From Mesoflavibacter sp. (lineage in GTDB: Bacteria > Pseudomonadota > Alphaproteobacteria > UBA8366 > Aestuariispiraceae), in NCBI GenBank assembly GCA_017792345.1, contig CP051228.1:3874148-3938147 (forward strand): a DNA stretch of 64,000 nt. The letters are read 5' to 3'. A program made the translations under genes and the position numbers. Below the pieces are notes generated by a model, which saw only the letters and a list, made by a program, of their open reading frames with translations, did no database searches and was not told where the DNA came from. Of this stretch, positions 53,701 through 63,100 are shown piece by piece. Numbering within the stretch: position 1 is the first letter of the stretch; every line of letters begins with the position of its first letter.

Positions 53701-56700
53701 CGTCAATCAGATCCAACAGGCCGCTGTCGGCGTTCTCCGGAGGCGCGGGAAGTTCGGAAGGGGCGAGTGACGAAATCTGCTCGTCATAGGAGACGCGCTG
53801 CTGATCTGAGATAGAATCCGCCATCACCGCTAGGCCGACTAGATCGCGCGTTCGTTCGATCTTCTCCGAAAGGGCCGACCTGGCGACGCGCTGCGCTTCG
53901 TCGTACTCCGCCTCGAGCGACTTCGTTCGACCGCTCGCAGCCATGTCCTTTAAGACCTTTAGCGCCTGCGCAAACTGGCGCGCATCGAGATGGCGCTCGA
54001 AAGTCGCCTCGAGCGCTTCATCGCCCTCCGGCTTCGACCATTCGTCATCGACCAGGCTCTCCAGAACGCGCTCCGGGTCTCCGCCCACGCCGCCGAAGTC
54101 ATCTTGCGGCCGCAGGCCGGGAACGTGGTGGATGGGAGCCCCCAAGGAGACGGACTTGGAGGGATCTCCGCCGTCGCTCAAGATCCTGACGCAGCGCAGG
54201 ACCTGAAGCAGGATATTTTGAGCGGCACGTTCGAGAGGGCTGTCGACCTCGCGGGCCTCGAGGAAGGTGATAGAGGACGCGGTTTCGGCGATCAGATGCT
54301 GAGCCAGCTCCTTCTCGCCGCCCTTTCCTCCGCCTTCAGGATTCACGTCGATATGGCGCAGGTAGTCCTCGGCGAATCCGCGGCTGAGCGCAATATTGCC
54401 CTTGAGACGCTCGCGGGCGTGATATTGGATCTCGTTGATTTTCTTCGGAATCCGGCCGCTCTCGATCAATTCTGAGGTGGCGCGATCAATGATCTCATCG
54501 ACATTGGCCTCGGAGAGGGCGTCGATCGCTGCCCGTAGCTTGGCCCGGGAGGTCGATCCGGAGGCGATCAGGGACATCGCCTCACCGACCGGATTATCAT
54601 CCTGGCAGATGAGCTCCCAAGTGATATGCGCGGCCGGAAATTTCGTGGTCCAGCCCCGATAGAGATCCGGATGCGATTCCCAATCGCGGGCGATGGCCTT
54701 GAAGGCCTCTGTCTCTCGGAGCCAAGAATCGCGACGATTCGTCTGGGCGAGGACGCTCGGTGTCAGGGCGAGCGCTCGGTTCGACGCCTTCGCGACGGTG
54801 CTTGTGAGTTCATGCAAAGCTGTTGCATCGCCGAAGTGGTCGAGGATGTAGTCCCTGACGACTTCAGCCTCGAAGGACTGCGGGTCGGCCATGGCCGGGA
54901 AAAGCGAGCCCGCGGTCAAAAGCATCAACGCAGCTCGGGCCTCGGGGCCCTCTTCCCACTCGACGGCGGGGGCCTGTTGATTGAGAGCGATCCGGCGCTC
55001 CTGATTGACGAACCGACGCGCACGGATCGATGTTGCAGCGCGAAGGCCGTCCCAGGCGTAATTGATCAGAAGCGGCGAAGCGTCGCCTCGCGCGTGGGGG
55101 TAGAGGTTCGCGGCGGCTCGCAGGCACAAAGCGCCCGCGCGCATCTGGCCCGAGGCAAGAAGATCCGCGGCGCGGTCGAAGGAGTCCAGAGCGCGGGCCG
55201 GCGCTTCGAAGGAGACGCGCGCGTTGTCAGGCTCAACATCAGCCTTGAGGTCCGGCTCGGCCACGCCCCCAAAGAGTTCCCCCTCTTCCTCATGCCCCTC
55301 GACCGGCTCGGCTGCGAATTGCTCCTTGATCTCACCGTCGGGAAGATCCGAGCCTTTGTCATCCGAGAGATCTCCGAGCCCTGGTGTCGCCCGTTCGCCC
55401 CCTTCGACGTCCGCCCCCTCGGATGCGTCGTCGACCGCAGTCTCGGCGCCGACGCCCTCCGTCGTGGCCGGGTCAGGAGCGGAAGTGTCGGCCTGCGGAT
55501 CAGAAGCCTTGAGTGGGGCCGCGCGCTGATGCTCGCTCATGGCCTGCCTTTCGCTCAGCGGAGCCGATTCACCGCGCGGGATGTCGATGATCTTACGAAG
55601 CGCAGCCACGACCGCGTCAAAAGCTTCCATTAGAAGTGCCTCGGCTTCTTCCGTCTCGCGTCGCTGAGCGCGCCGCTCTGCGAACGTCTTGCTCGGCAGG
55701 CTGTCCGCCTCAAAAATGCGGTGGTCGGCTTCGGCAGTTCGATCGATAGCCCTCTCCAGAACCGCGGCACCCCCCTCCATCGCCTCCAGATCGTCATCGG
55801 GTCCGGGATCCGGAAGGCCGTCCATTTCTTCAGCAGCGGCCGTGACGGACTGAGCGACAGATTCTCCCGAGAGCAGTTCGTTATACTTCTCCAGGCGCTC
55901 GCGGATTGCCGAAAGAGCCTCGGCAAGTCTTGCGGCCAAAGCCGCCGCCCTGTCCTTGAGGCGTTCAGCCTCCGCGCCTTCCGCGAGGACCGCCAAACGG
56001 GCCTCTTCCGCTGCGGCCACAAGGTCAGAGAGTTCGTCGGACAAGGGAAACTTGGGGTCGGAACGGCCGCGCTCGGCCGCTTCGATCACGGCCTGGACAG
56101 CCGCCTCGAAGGTGCCTAGAGCGCCGGACACCTCTGGGGCTGAGCAAGCAGTCCGTGCCTCTGTGCTGGGCTCTGTTGACTGTGCTGTTTCGGAAGCGTC
56201 CGCGCTACTTTCGTCGGTCCGCGGTTCAAACGAAGCCTCGTCGCCCGGCGGTCGGTCTTCACCCTCCTCGAGTGGCGCGAAGGGTTGTATCTGACCAGCG
56301 TCGCGGGCTTCTTCGATCGTCCTGTGAGGGGGCAGGAAGTCCTGGACGATGTGCGACCTATGCTCATCCAAAAGGTGAGAAACGCTTTCCAAAAATTCCA
56401 GGTAGTTTTTCGAACCCTGTTCGTCACGCTCGAGGCCCATCGTGTCGAAGGCCAGTAAGTCATAATAGAGGATGATGTCGAGGAACTTCTTGGAGTGACG
56501 CAGAGCGGACAAGAGGGCCCGATCCTTGAAAAGACCGTATTGCTTTTGGGGCAGTTTGAATCCGAACCAAAGTCGGATCGCGATATACTCTGCGATCTGG
56601 TCGCCGATGGCCTTGATGCGCTCGGGATCGGGCTCCTCTACATCGATGGCGTCGTAGAGATCGTCGACGAGACTGGATGGATCGATGAATCCAGCATCGA

Positions 56701-59700
56701 ACCAGTCATGCATGATGGAGTTGGGGCCGGTTTTCTCGGCGATTCGCCAAAGAATGGCGTCGCCCATCGCCGCGCAATCGCAGTTCAGCGCGAAGAAGGT
56801 CGCCAGTTTTTCCTTATCGGTCGCCCCCTCCATTCTCTTGATGAAACATCCAGCGCCTCGCAGCGTGCCCATGATTTTTTCGAGGCCAGCGCGCTTGACC
56901 CCGGAGAGGCCGCGCAGAAAGAAGGCTTCATCCATCCATACCGGCGCCGGCACGCGCTTGAAGGTGAAGTTCTGGTAGGCTTTCTTGAGCGCCTCCTTAT
57001 CTTTCACATCAAAGAAGAAGCGGCCTCCCTGGTCGTCGCTATGATCGTCGCGGGAGGAATGGACGGACGGGATTGCAGTGTCGGATGTTGTCATGGCCCT
57101 ACCCTGGTCAAAGAACGAACCGAGAATCTGTTCTGCTGATATTGGATCTTGCTCGAGGAATGGAGCGCGCCCGCGCGGCGCGCCGAGCCCGCTGAACTCC
57201 TCGAGGATACTGTCCGCCTCGCGCGCGGCCTGGATGTCATCCGGAGTCCGGCCGGGGGCCTCCGGCTCTTCCGCATCCGCGGCGCCATTTTCCGGCGTGG
57301 CGTCGAACTCCATAATGTAGTCGAGCGCCTTGTTCATGAAGAAGAGCGGTGCAGGCAGCGCCGTCGCCTCGACAGTCTGGCCGTAGCCATATCGCAGGCC
57401 GAGACAGAACCGGACGAGAGAATCGCCGTCGAAGCCCGGTGCGTTGTAGAGAACGGAGATCTCGCTCGTAAGCGGCGGCGACACTGTCTTGGATCCGGCG
57501 ACGTCGTTTTCGCGCTCGCCGTTCTTGTCGATGCGCCGCGTGCGCCGGTACATACTGAGACCGCGAGTGGTCTGGTTGGTGCTCGGATACCCGGCCGTCA
57601 CCAGATAGCGATCAGGGGCTTCCTGCACCCGCAGGATCTGCTTCATCGCCGTGTGGTAGGTCTCGGACAGTTCCGGGGTGGCAGGATTGTCCTCGTCGAT
57701 ATGAACGGACCGATTTTTAACCCGAAGCGTCGGGATCGAACGGCGGCGGACGCGAAGGATCGCGATGTCGCCCCAGTCGGATTCCCGTCCTGGTCGCTTC
57801 GCGCAGTCGATCGTGGAAGGGGCGTAGCCGCCGTTCGACATCCAGGGCCAGAAACGACCGACGCTGTCGGCATCGACAAGCGCAATCGATCGTTTACCGT
57901 CTGATCCGCTTTCGCTCAGGCACCGATCAATCAGGCCTTGCATCTCGTCATGCATGGCGGCGAGCGCCTCTCGGCTCGCGACATGCCGAAGCCCCTCGCG
58001 GAACGGTATCCACTCGGTGACGCCGGAGGATTTGGAGGCGAACCGCAGGAAAGTTGCGCCGGTCTCGATGTCCAGCCGATAGGCGTAAGCGACCTCTTGA
58101 CGTTGTTTGCCCGTGAAGCGACCGCCCGCCTTGGAGCATCGCGCAAAGCCGAAGAGGCGATCTGGTGGCGCCTCGGGGAAGCATCTTTCGGCGAGGGCGT
58201 CGACGTCCCATTGGAAGCCGTTATGCGCGAGGAGAAGATCCGAGAGCGCGCTCTGGAGGCGCATCGCATAGTCCGTGAGCGCGTCTTCGCTTTCTTCCGA
58301 CGGCGGGAGGACGTGATGGACGTTTGCGCTGGCGAGCTGGCTCAACGCATGGATGTCGCTCTGGTAGTTGACCGAATCCTCGGCGATGGCGCGGCTCCCA
58401 TTCCCGTCCATCGCCGGGACGAGGACTTCGTCCGGGGCCTGGATCAACGCGTACTTGACACCTTCCACCTCGGCGATGTGCTCGCAGACGTATCGCCAGG
58501 CCTCGACCCGCGCGGCCACCCGATCCCGTGCGCGCTTATCGGCGCCAGGCAGGGTAGACTTCAGGCCGTGCGTGTCCTTGGGAAGCTCGATGTCCTGCAA
58601 GGCGACGGCGTCGCCGACGAGCGTGGTTGCGAGTTCGCGCATCAGGCGGCGCTCTTTCGCCGTGCCCGCGATTAGGAACAGAGTGGCGGACTCGTCGCCA
58701 TGGATTCGCTCGAGAGCTTGCGCAATGTCTGAGCGAAGCACTTCAGCCCGCAAGAGGCCGTCCTTCTGAGTTCGGGCGAGGGCGTCGTCCCTGATCGTGA
58801 AGGAATTGGGCAGGAGGTCGTCTAGGCGTCGGCGGATCGTGTCGGCGTCTTCGGGGACGTTTGAGCCGCGCCGGGCAGCCGACGCCGCGAGATGGTCGTA
58901 GAAGGAGAGGCGGTACGTGCTGTGCTTACGGATCGTAATAGATGATTTTACGGAGGCGCCCGAGATCGGCGATAGCGGAAGATAGCCCTCGAGGGTCTCG
59001 GCGACGTTGCGGAAGAGATCCGCCTCATCTTCCTCGAGAACAGCCGCTGGCAGCGGGTGTCCGCCAAACTGGGTATTGTAGTTTATGAGCGGCCAGAAGG
59101 AAGAGGGCGTCGCATGACCGGACACGATGCTCGCCATGTCGGGCGCAGACCAGTCTTCGAGCGACCCCTGGAGCATATGGTAGGCGACGTCCGGTTCCCA
59201 GTCGGCCTTCGGAGACCGTCGGACCTGGAAGGGGAAGGCGATATCGGTATGGTGGTCAGAGAAGAGAGTGCCTCGAAGCTCGTGCGGGCCGCGTCCGCCC
59301 GGCGCGCGGGAGAGCCAACGGCGGACATGCGGGCGGACTCGCAGGATGAGCCTATCGTCCGCAGGTTGGGTTTCGAGCGAGAGCTCCGCGACCATCGAGA
59401 AGCTCGCCTGTCTGAATATCCGAGCGGAGGAGAGATCGCGCACGATCGGAGGCGTGATCAGCTCGACGGCGTTGCCCATCCATCGGGAGCGCGAGCTCGC
59501 GATCCGGCGCACCGGGGCGCATCCGGTGAAGAGTTCTCGTCCCGCGCAGAGGCGGGCGATGTGCTGCATGATGACCGGAATGTCCGTGCCGCTCTTTGAG
59601 AATCCAATGGGGCGCAACGTCGCTTCGAGCAGAGCGCCGACCTCGAGCGCGTCGGCAAGATCTTTTCGCTCGCGCTCCCCGCCGCGCGTCTCGCAGAAAT

Positions 59701-60097
59701 GCGCCGTCTTCGGATCAGAAAGCCAAGACCGGATAGCGCGGCTCGCGGCCGCTGTCACGTCGTCAGCCGAAGCCTCGTCAGGGTCAGCGAGAAGGAAGGC
59801 GCCGGGCTTTCCGTATTTCCCTTCATTGCCGACGTCGAGGAGGCAGGCCGATTGATCGATCCAGCCCGCCCACGGCGCCTCGACCTCCAGCGCGGCGCGC
59901 AAGGAGGCGTAGGGAAGATTGAGGCTATCGCCCGAGGATTCCTCGGCGGCCGCGTTCCAATCGCGCAGGAGGGCGCGTGCCTGGTCCGACCACCGGACCC
60001 CGATCATTTCGCCCAGGTCGAGGTCTTGGGGCGCCAGCGTGAAGCCGAAGACGATCGGTACTTTCTCTCCCGCGCCTGCCTTTCTCTTATAGGCCAT
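50702..60097 (-). CDS. Giant PIWI-RE-like protein fused to an AAA/STAND-type ATPase
   Basis: The 3,131-residue frame starts at ATG 60097, 3 nt after the helicase stop. Residues 1-930 look like a pPIWI-RE protein: a long N-terminal region, an RNase H-like core with SIALVDADSVGRFWPWMSNG (Asp742, WPW 750-752) and a closing LPAPLFFMNKALDYI near 915. Residues 930-1020 are an acidic linker; a second start is possible at M1002 (57,094). Then come a helical domain (1020-1240), Ala/Glu-rich coiled coil (1250-1600), helical repeats to 2350, a P-loop ATPase with GGKRLGKSS (Lys2475) and LLLMIDESDKF (Asp2554), and a second NTPase-like region with winged-helix elements. Normal pPIWI-RE proteins are roughly 900-1,000 residues. 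The fusion is unusual; a misassembly is unlikely because the frame is continuous. Confidence 0.78.
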   Translation of the reverse strand: MAYKRKAGAGEKVPIVFGFTLAPQDLDLGEMIGVRWSDQARALLRDWNAAAEESSGDSLNLPYASLRAALEVEAPWAGWIDQSACLLDVGNEGKYGKPGAFLLADPDEASADDVTAAASRAIRSWLSDPKTAHFCETRGGERERKDLADALEVGALLEATLRPIGFSKSGTDIPVIMQHIARLCAGRELFTGCAPVRRIASSRSRWMGNAVELITPPIVRDLSSARIFRQASFSMVAELSLETQPADDRLILRVRPHVRRWLSRAPGGRGPHELRGTLFSDHHTDIAFPFQVRRSPKADWEPDVAYHMLQGSLEDWSAPDMASIVSGHATPSSFWPLINYNTQFGGHPLPAAVLEEDEADLFRNVAETLEGYLPLSPISGASVKSSITIRKHSTYRLSFYDHLAASAARRGSNVPEDADTIRRRLDDLLPNSFTIRDDALARTQKDGLLRAEVLRSDIAQALERIHGDESATLFLIAGTAKERRLMRELATTLVGDAVALQDIELPKDTHGLKSTLPGADKRARDRVAARVEAWRYVCEHIAEVEGVKYALIQAPDEVLVPAMDGNGSRAIAEDSVNYQSDIHALSQLASANVHHVLPPSEESEDALTDYAMRLQSALSDLLLAHNGFQWDVDALAERCFPEAPPDRLFGFARCSKAGGRFTGKQRQEVAYAYRLDIETGATFLRFASKSSGVTEWIPFREGLRHVASREALAAMHDEMQGLIDRCLSESGSDGKRSIALVDADSVGRFWPWMSNGGYAPSTIDCAKRPGRESDWGDIAILRVRRRSIPTLRVKNRSVHIDEDNPATPELSETYHTAMKQILRVQEAPDRYLVTAGYPSTNQTTRGLSMYRRTRRIDKNGERENDVAGSKTVSPPLTSEISVLYNAPGFDGDSLVRFCLGLRYGYGQTVEATALPAPLFFMNKALDYIMEFDATPENGAADAEEPEAPGRTPDDIQAAREADSILEEFSGLGAPRGRAPFLEQDPISAEQILGSFFDQGRAMTTSDTAIPSVHSSRDDHSDDQGGRFFFDVKDKEALKKAYQNFTFKRVPAPVWMDEAFFLRGLSGVKRAGLEKIMGTLRGAGCFIKRMEGATDKEKLATFFALNCDCAAMGDAILWRIAEKTGPNSIMHDWFDAGFIDPSSLVDDLYDAIDVEEPDPERIKAIGDQIAEYIAIRLWFGFKLPQKQYGLFKDRALLSALRHSKKFLDIILYYDLLAFDTMGLERDEQGSKNYLEFLESVSHLLDEHRSHIVQDFLPPHRTIEEARDAGQIQPFAPLEEGEDRPPGDEASFEPRTDESSADASETAQSTEPSTEARTACSAPEVSGALGTFEAAVQAVIEAAERGRSDPKFPLSDELSDLVAAAEEARLAVLAEGAEAERLKDRAAALAARLAEALSAIRERLEKYNELLSGESVAQSVTAAAEEMDGLPDPGPDDDLEAMEGGAAVLERAIDRTAEADHRIFEADSLPSKTFAERRAQRRETEEAEALLMEAFDAVVAALRKIIDIPRGESAPLSERQAMSEHQRAAPLKASDPQADTSAPDPATTEGVGAETAVDDASEGADVEGGERATPGLGDLSDDKGSDLPDGEIKEQFAAEPVEGHEEEGELFGGVAEPDLKADVEPDNARVSFEAPARALDSFDRAADLLASGQMRAGALCLRAAANLYPHARGDASPLLINYAWDGLRAATSIRARRFVNQERRIALNQQAPAVEWEEGPEARAALMLLTAGSLFPAMADPQSFEAEVVRDYILDHFGDATALHELTSTVAKASNRALALTPSVLAQTNRRDSWLRETEAFKAIARDWESHPDLYRGWTTKFPAAHITWELICQDDNPVGEAMSLIASGSTSRAKLRAAIDALSEANVDEIIDRATSELIESGRIPKKINEIQYHARERLKGNIALSRGFAEDYLRHIDVNPEGGGKGGEKELAQHLIAETASSITFLEAREVDSPLERAAQNILLQVLRCVRILSDGGDPSKSVSLGAPIHHVPGLRPQDDFGGVGGDPERVLESLVDDEWSKPEGDEALEATFERHLDARQFAQALKVLKDMAASGRTKSLEAEYDEAQRVARSALSEKIERTRDLVGLAVMADSISDQQRVSYDEQISSLAPSELPAPPENADSGLLDLIDGFELCESISNECQAGLESWARAAEDRVRTQAAEGLLTEADSERLISVIQKRNVDLALEYEETLREGRTIDDLSIENAHSSAFSGWFVQAAHRSLERDESLARRALDYLSGVSASLFGEDDQKLPALTDPEKAEAGTFLERWIALTSSERLVDAAVREFFDGAVGGGLSFGIDEIVKSISDRGGVDPLRRFLRINRAFENSGRFVLPRYGRGCPKVMPVRLVKRTQPMEDVFKALNNAEMSRFGILLCRQAMGPDDRRELADFARREGVQVLVLDEALAVYLALQPRNRHHAFLQAAAPYTHQVPYSEETLLPMEMFFGRTTQKQRIKAAPTSVVVYGGKRLGKSSLLNSIQLEEHIPTHDRYAVKVDITSIVQPKEFWHKIARELNAHGVPIGANITKGETVCDAVYKWVTGSGRSLLLMIDESDKFLAAEELRGTSHNLQLLRDLAEKCRGSVKIVIAGLHNVQRLGQGANRTMSHFNAVRVGPFIEEERRAGLSLVLEPFAALGFQFESPDLVHRLLSYCNAYPAVIQLFCKQLLESLYTRPAGNLPPYTITADDIQRAATNQTLRKEISDRFFWTLQLDSRYHLLALTVAKYGYDNRRIGEETPAISAGDARHLALSYNSALFSTGSLAEIEALLEELCGLGILSKASNRYKLRTPNVGALLPESDIEDRLLTAMDAKPEDVTTAAYLVHPRFGENLELVSPLSAGQIYELVGDDENSVYLIPASSAQGANDLLKLLSTQNLQPDEVDKRIATERQTRNVESFVRALGALAKEKTPVRVIVPPTVELDAKALSVISARNRAFAKDNIKVIIIAGARMMWNVGASLTGMTSIRIMGLAPWEPPAVKDYLEHLHKPALEGDGALHEKMVEITGGLTPALIDLSKRLSDPKDIDALDPNSLSGLSQEDLAGEIDRSARPVCETLEYLGKASASMIDLCLSEMTGKAPDGRTASTLDTLAYLGFAQVILGEHEPEYCLHPLLRQMFKTDSSFDKKAAAGE

Positions 60098-60100
60098 GCG

Positions 60101-63100
60101 TCACGTTCCTACGCCGGCCGTTGCCCGCATGTCGATCTCCTGGATCATGCGGGAGAGGGGAATCTGGAAGGAGCTGTAGAGCTGCTCGTGTACGGCCTTA
60201 AGCCCGGGATCAGGGTGGGACATCATTTCGCTCAGAATGTCGTTCATCATATAGAGCATGGATGTCCGCGCGGTGTCTCTGCCGCCTCGGGCGGTCCGTG
60301 GAGCCCAGGCGGTGTCTACGAAATAGACGAAGGCCGGTCGGTCCCCGCGCATAGCTCGCCCGATCGTCTGTTGTACGCCGACCATGATGTCCGCGGTGAA
60401 GGGCCGCGCCAAGGGGCCGAGATGAGAAATTGCGAGCGGACGAGAGATAACGTCCGAGAGTTTGGCGTAGGCCGTGCGCCGCGCGTGGGCGTAGGCGTCC
60501 AGGGCTTGATCGAGATCGGCGTAGGGGCCGCTCTGCTCGAAGTCGAGAACCGAGCGCCCGCTGAGCGCCTGCACGAAGTTCAAGGAATCGGCCGTTGGGT
60601 GCGGTCTAATTAGGAAGAAGATGGAACCGATTCTGGCCTGGCCCGCCCTCGGGCCGCCGCCGAAGACGATGTTGACGCCGCGCCCGATGGCGTTCATCGG
60701 GAAAATCAGGATGTCCCAGGACATATCGGCGCCAAGGGATTCGACTCGACCGGCGGTGGCGAACCGCCGGCCGCGCTTCCCGTCGGGGATCATAGAGGTG
60801 ATACCGCGACACCTGTCCGCCACGGCGGAGCCGAATCGGTTCTCAATGAAGTCCATGACGGCGGCGACCTGGGCGAACGAGTTCACGACGAGAGCGGCCG
60901 CGCGGGGAATCATCTCGCCGTCAACCTCGACCACGTCGGCGCTGTTGATCGCGCCGTCCACAATCGAGCTTCCAGACGGCGGCGCCTGGAGGAGCCCCTC
61001 CACGATGGCGAGGAGATTCTCCTCTCGGCGGAAGCCGGCTCCGCTGACATTGAGCATCTCGCCGCTGCCGTCGCGCGCTTCGAGTGGAAGGAAGCGGTAG
61101 ACGCTGTTGTCCCAGGCGTTCGCGCCCTCCGAGCGCGCCAACAGGTAGTTGGGGGCCACGGAGATGTGGTGAGAGGGAGAGGCCTCGAACCAGGAGGTTG
61201 CGCTCGTGAGCAGGACGGCCGGCCCGCTCCGTCCCTCGTGAGAGAGCATGTCGCCCCACCGATAGAGCAGCATCCGAGGTGCACTCTCGAAGGCGATGAA
61301 CTGAAGCTCAAGCTGCCGGCGGTCTGTCCCATCGAGCTCATAGCGCACGCCTGTAAAGGAGCCGACGAGACTCTCCGGCAGCTTGTTCATGAGATCGCGC
61401 GACGGGGTGGTCTCTGCGATGTCGTCCGGAAGGACGCCGCGGGCGATCATCTCGCGGACACGCGGAGCGATCCGCTGATACTGGAGCGTCAGCATGGTAA
61501 CGACGAAGGCGAGCGTGAACATGTCTCGCACGATCGCCGGTGGATCCGCGGCGCCAGCCGGGAAACGCGTCGTAAATCGCTTGATCATGGCCGCGCAGCG
61601 CTCGCGCTTGTCCCGGATCGATTCGAAGCGCATCCATGCGCGCATGTCTGCGGTGAGGGCCTCGATGAGCGAGAGGATGTCGGCGCGCGGAACGCCGAGG
61701 ACGGCGGCCGCGCGATCGACGTCGAGGGGGATGTCGTCGCCGCCGAAATCCTCCGCTTGGTCGGCGTCCGGATTGTAGACGGCATTCTTGGCCGCCTGCG
61801 TCCAGACGAGCTCGATCTGCTCCGAGCGCTCTTGGGCCGCATCATCGCCGGCAGGCGCCGGATAGAGCGATGCGAAGAGCCGGGCGGTGGTGAGGAGTTG
61901 GCCCTGGAAGCGGCGGACCACCGGCTCACTGCAGTCGGTGGCGAGGACCGGCACGGCCGTTTTGGCCGTGATCTCGAGGCGCCCCGCCTCGTTGCTGAAG
62001 TTGTGGACAGCGACATCGTTCAGCATCGCATTGTCGCCGCGGCTTGCGCGCGCCTGGATGTGGTTCGTGATGGTCGTGGTGAGCGCGTCGCTGTGCCCGT
62101 AGAGCTTGAGGGCGGCGGAGCCCTGGTCGTCGAGGATCTGCTGGGCTCCGTCCGCCTCGTCGACGATCACGATGTCGAAGGAGCGCGCCACATGCTCGAA
62201 ATAGCGCAGGCGAACGGGGCTGAAATGCGGCGGGATCTCGGTATCAGTCGAAGCGATGTGACCGGCCCAGATGTCGTGTTCGACGAGTTCGCGCGCTCCG
62301 GCGTGCCGACCGCAGACGGAAGCGAGCGGGCAGAGCTTCTCGCGTGGCCGCCGACCGCCGCCTTCCTGTCGGAGGCGTCGACAGGGCGGCGCCATATGCG
62401 GGAAGGGCGCGTCGTCCTCTGAGGCGAAGGCCGCCAGAGTGCAGTTGGTGCCGAAGAGCCGCGCGCTCGGCGCGCTCGCGCCGATCCCTGCAGGATCGGA
62501 GGAGAGTCGCTCCGCCAGGCGGTTCGTATGTCGGCGGCGCGTATTCTCGGACTGGCCGACGAGCAGGCCGACGGGGCAGTCGAGTTGGTCGAGCCGCTCG
62601 ATGAAGGCGGCGGTTACCTGAATCGAGGGGAAGAGGAAGAGGGCGCGCACACCGTGACGTTTGAAGGCCCGCGCCATGATATGGAGGAGCGTCGTCTTTC
62701 CGGCGCTCGGCAGCCCGATCAGGTGCTTCACCCCGTCGAATTCAATGGCGTCAGCGTCCTCCAAGCCGCTCGCCCCCGGTCGCTTAAGGGCTGCGCGGGC
62801 GGCGCCCGTCTCGGGGTCTTCGAGTCGGGCACGCCAGTACATCGGCTCCAGCCCGCGCGCATGTTCGACGCGGTCCATGTCGTCCGCCTCAGCCAGGATG
62901 TCGGTCCAGCTTAGTCGGAAGTGAGCCGCAGGCGTCCTGGTCATATCGTGCTGCGGCGCGGGCGGCAGCGTCGAAGGCAGTTCCGAGACGGTTCCTCGAT
63001 AATCTTCGATCGCCTCAGAGCGGGGCGCGATGGAGATGGCTTGCGTGGGGGTGGCGGTCGGCTGCTGGACCGGCTTGTCCAGGAAGAGGGAGACGAGCAG

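Noticed and set aside
61166-62422. 418-codon plus-strand open frame
   Set aside because: Antisense to the helicase core with clear motifs; the translated sequence is a biased Arg/Glu-rich shadow.
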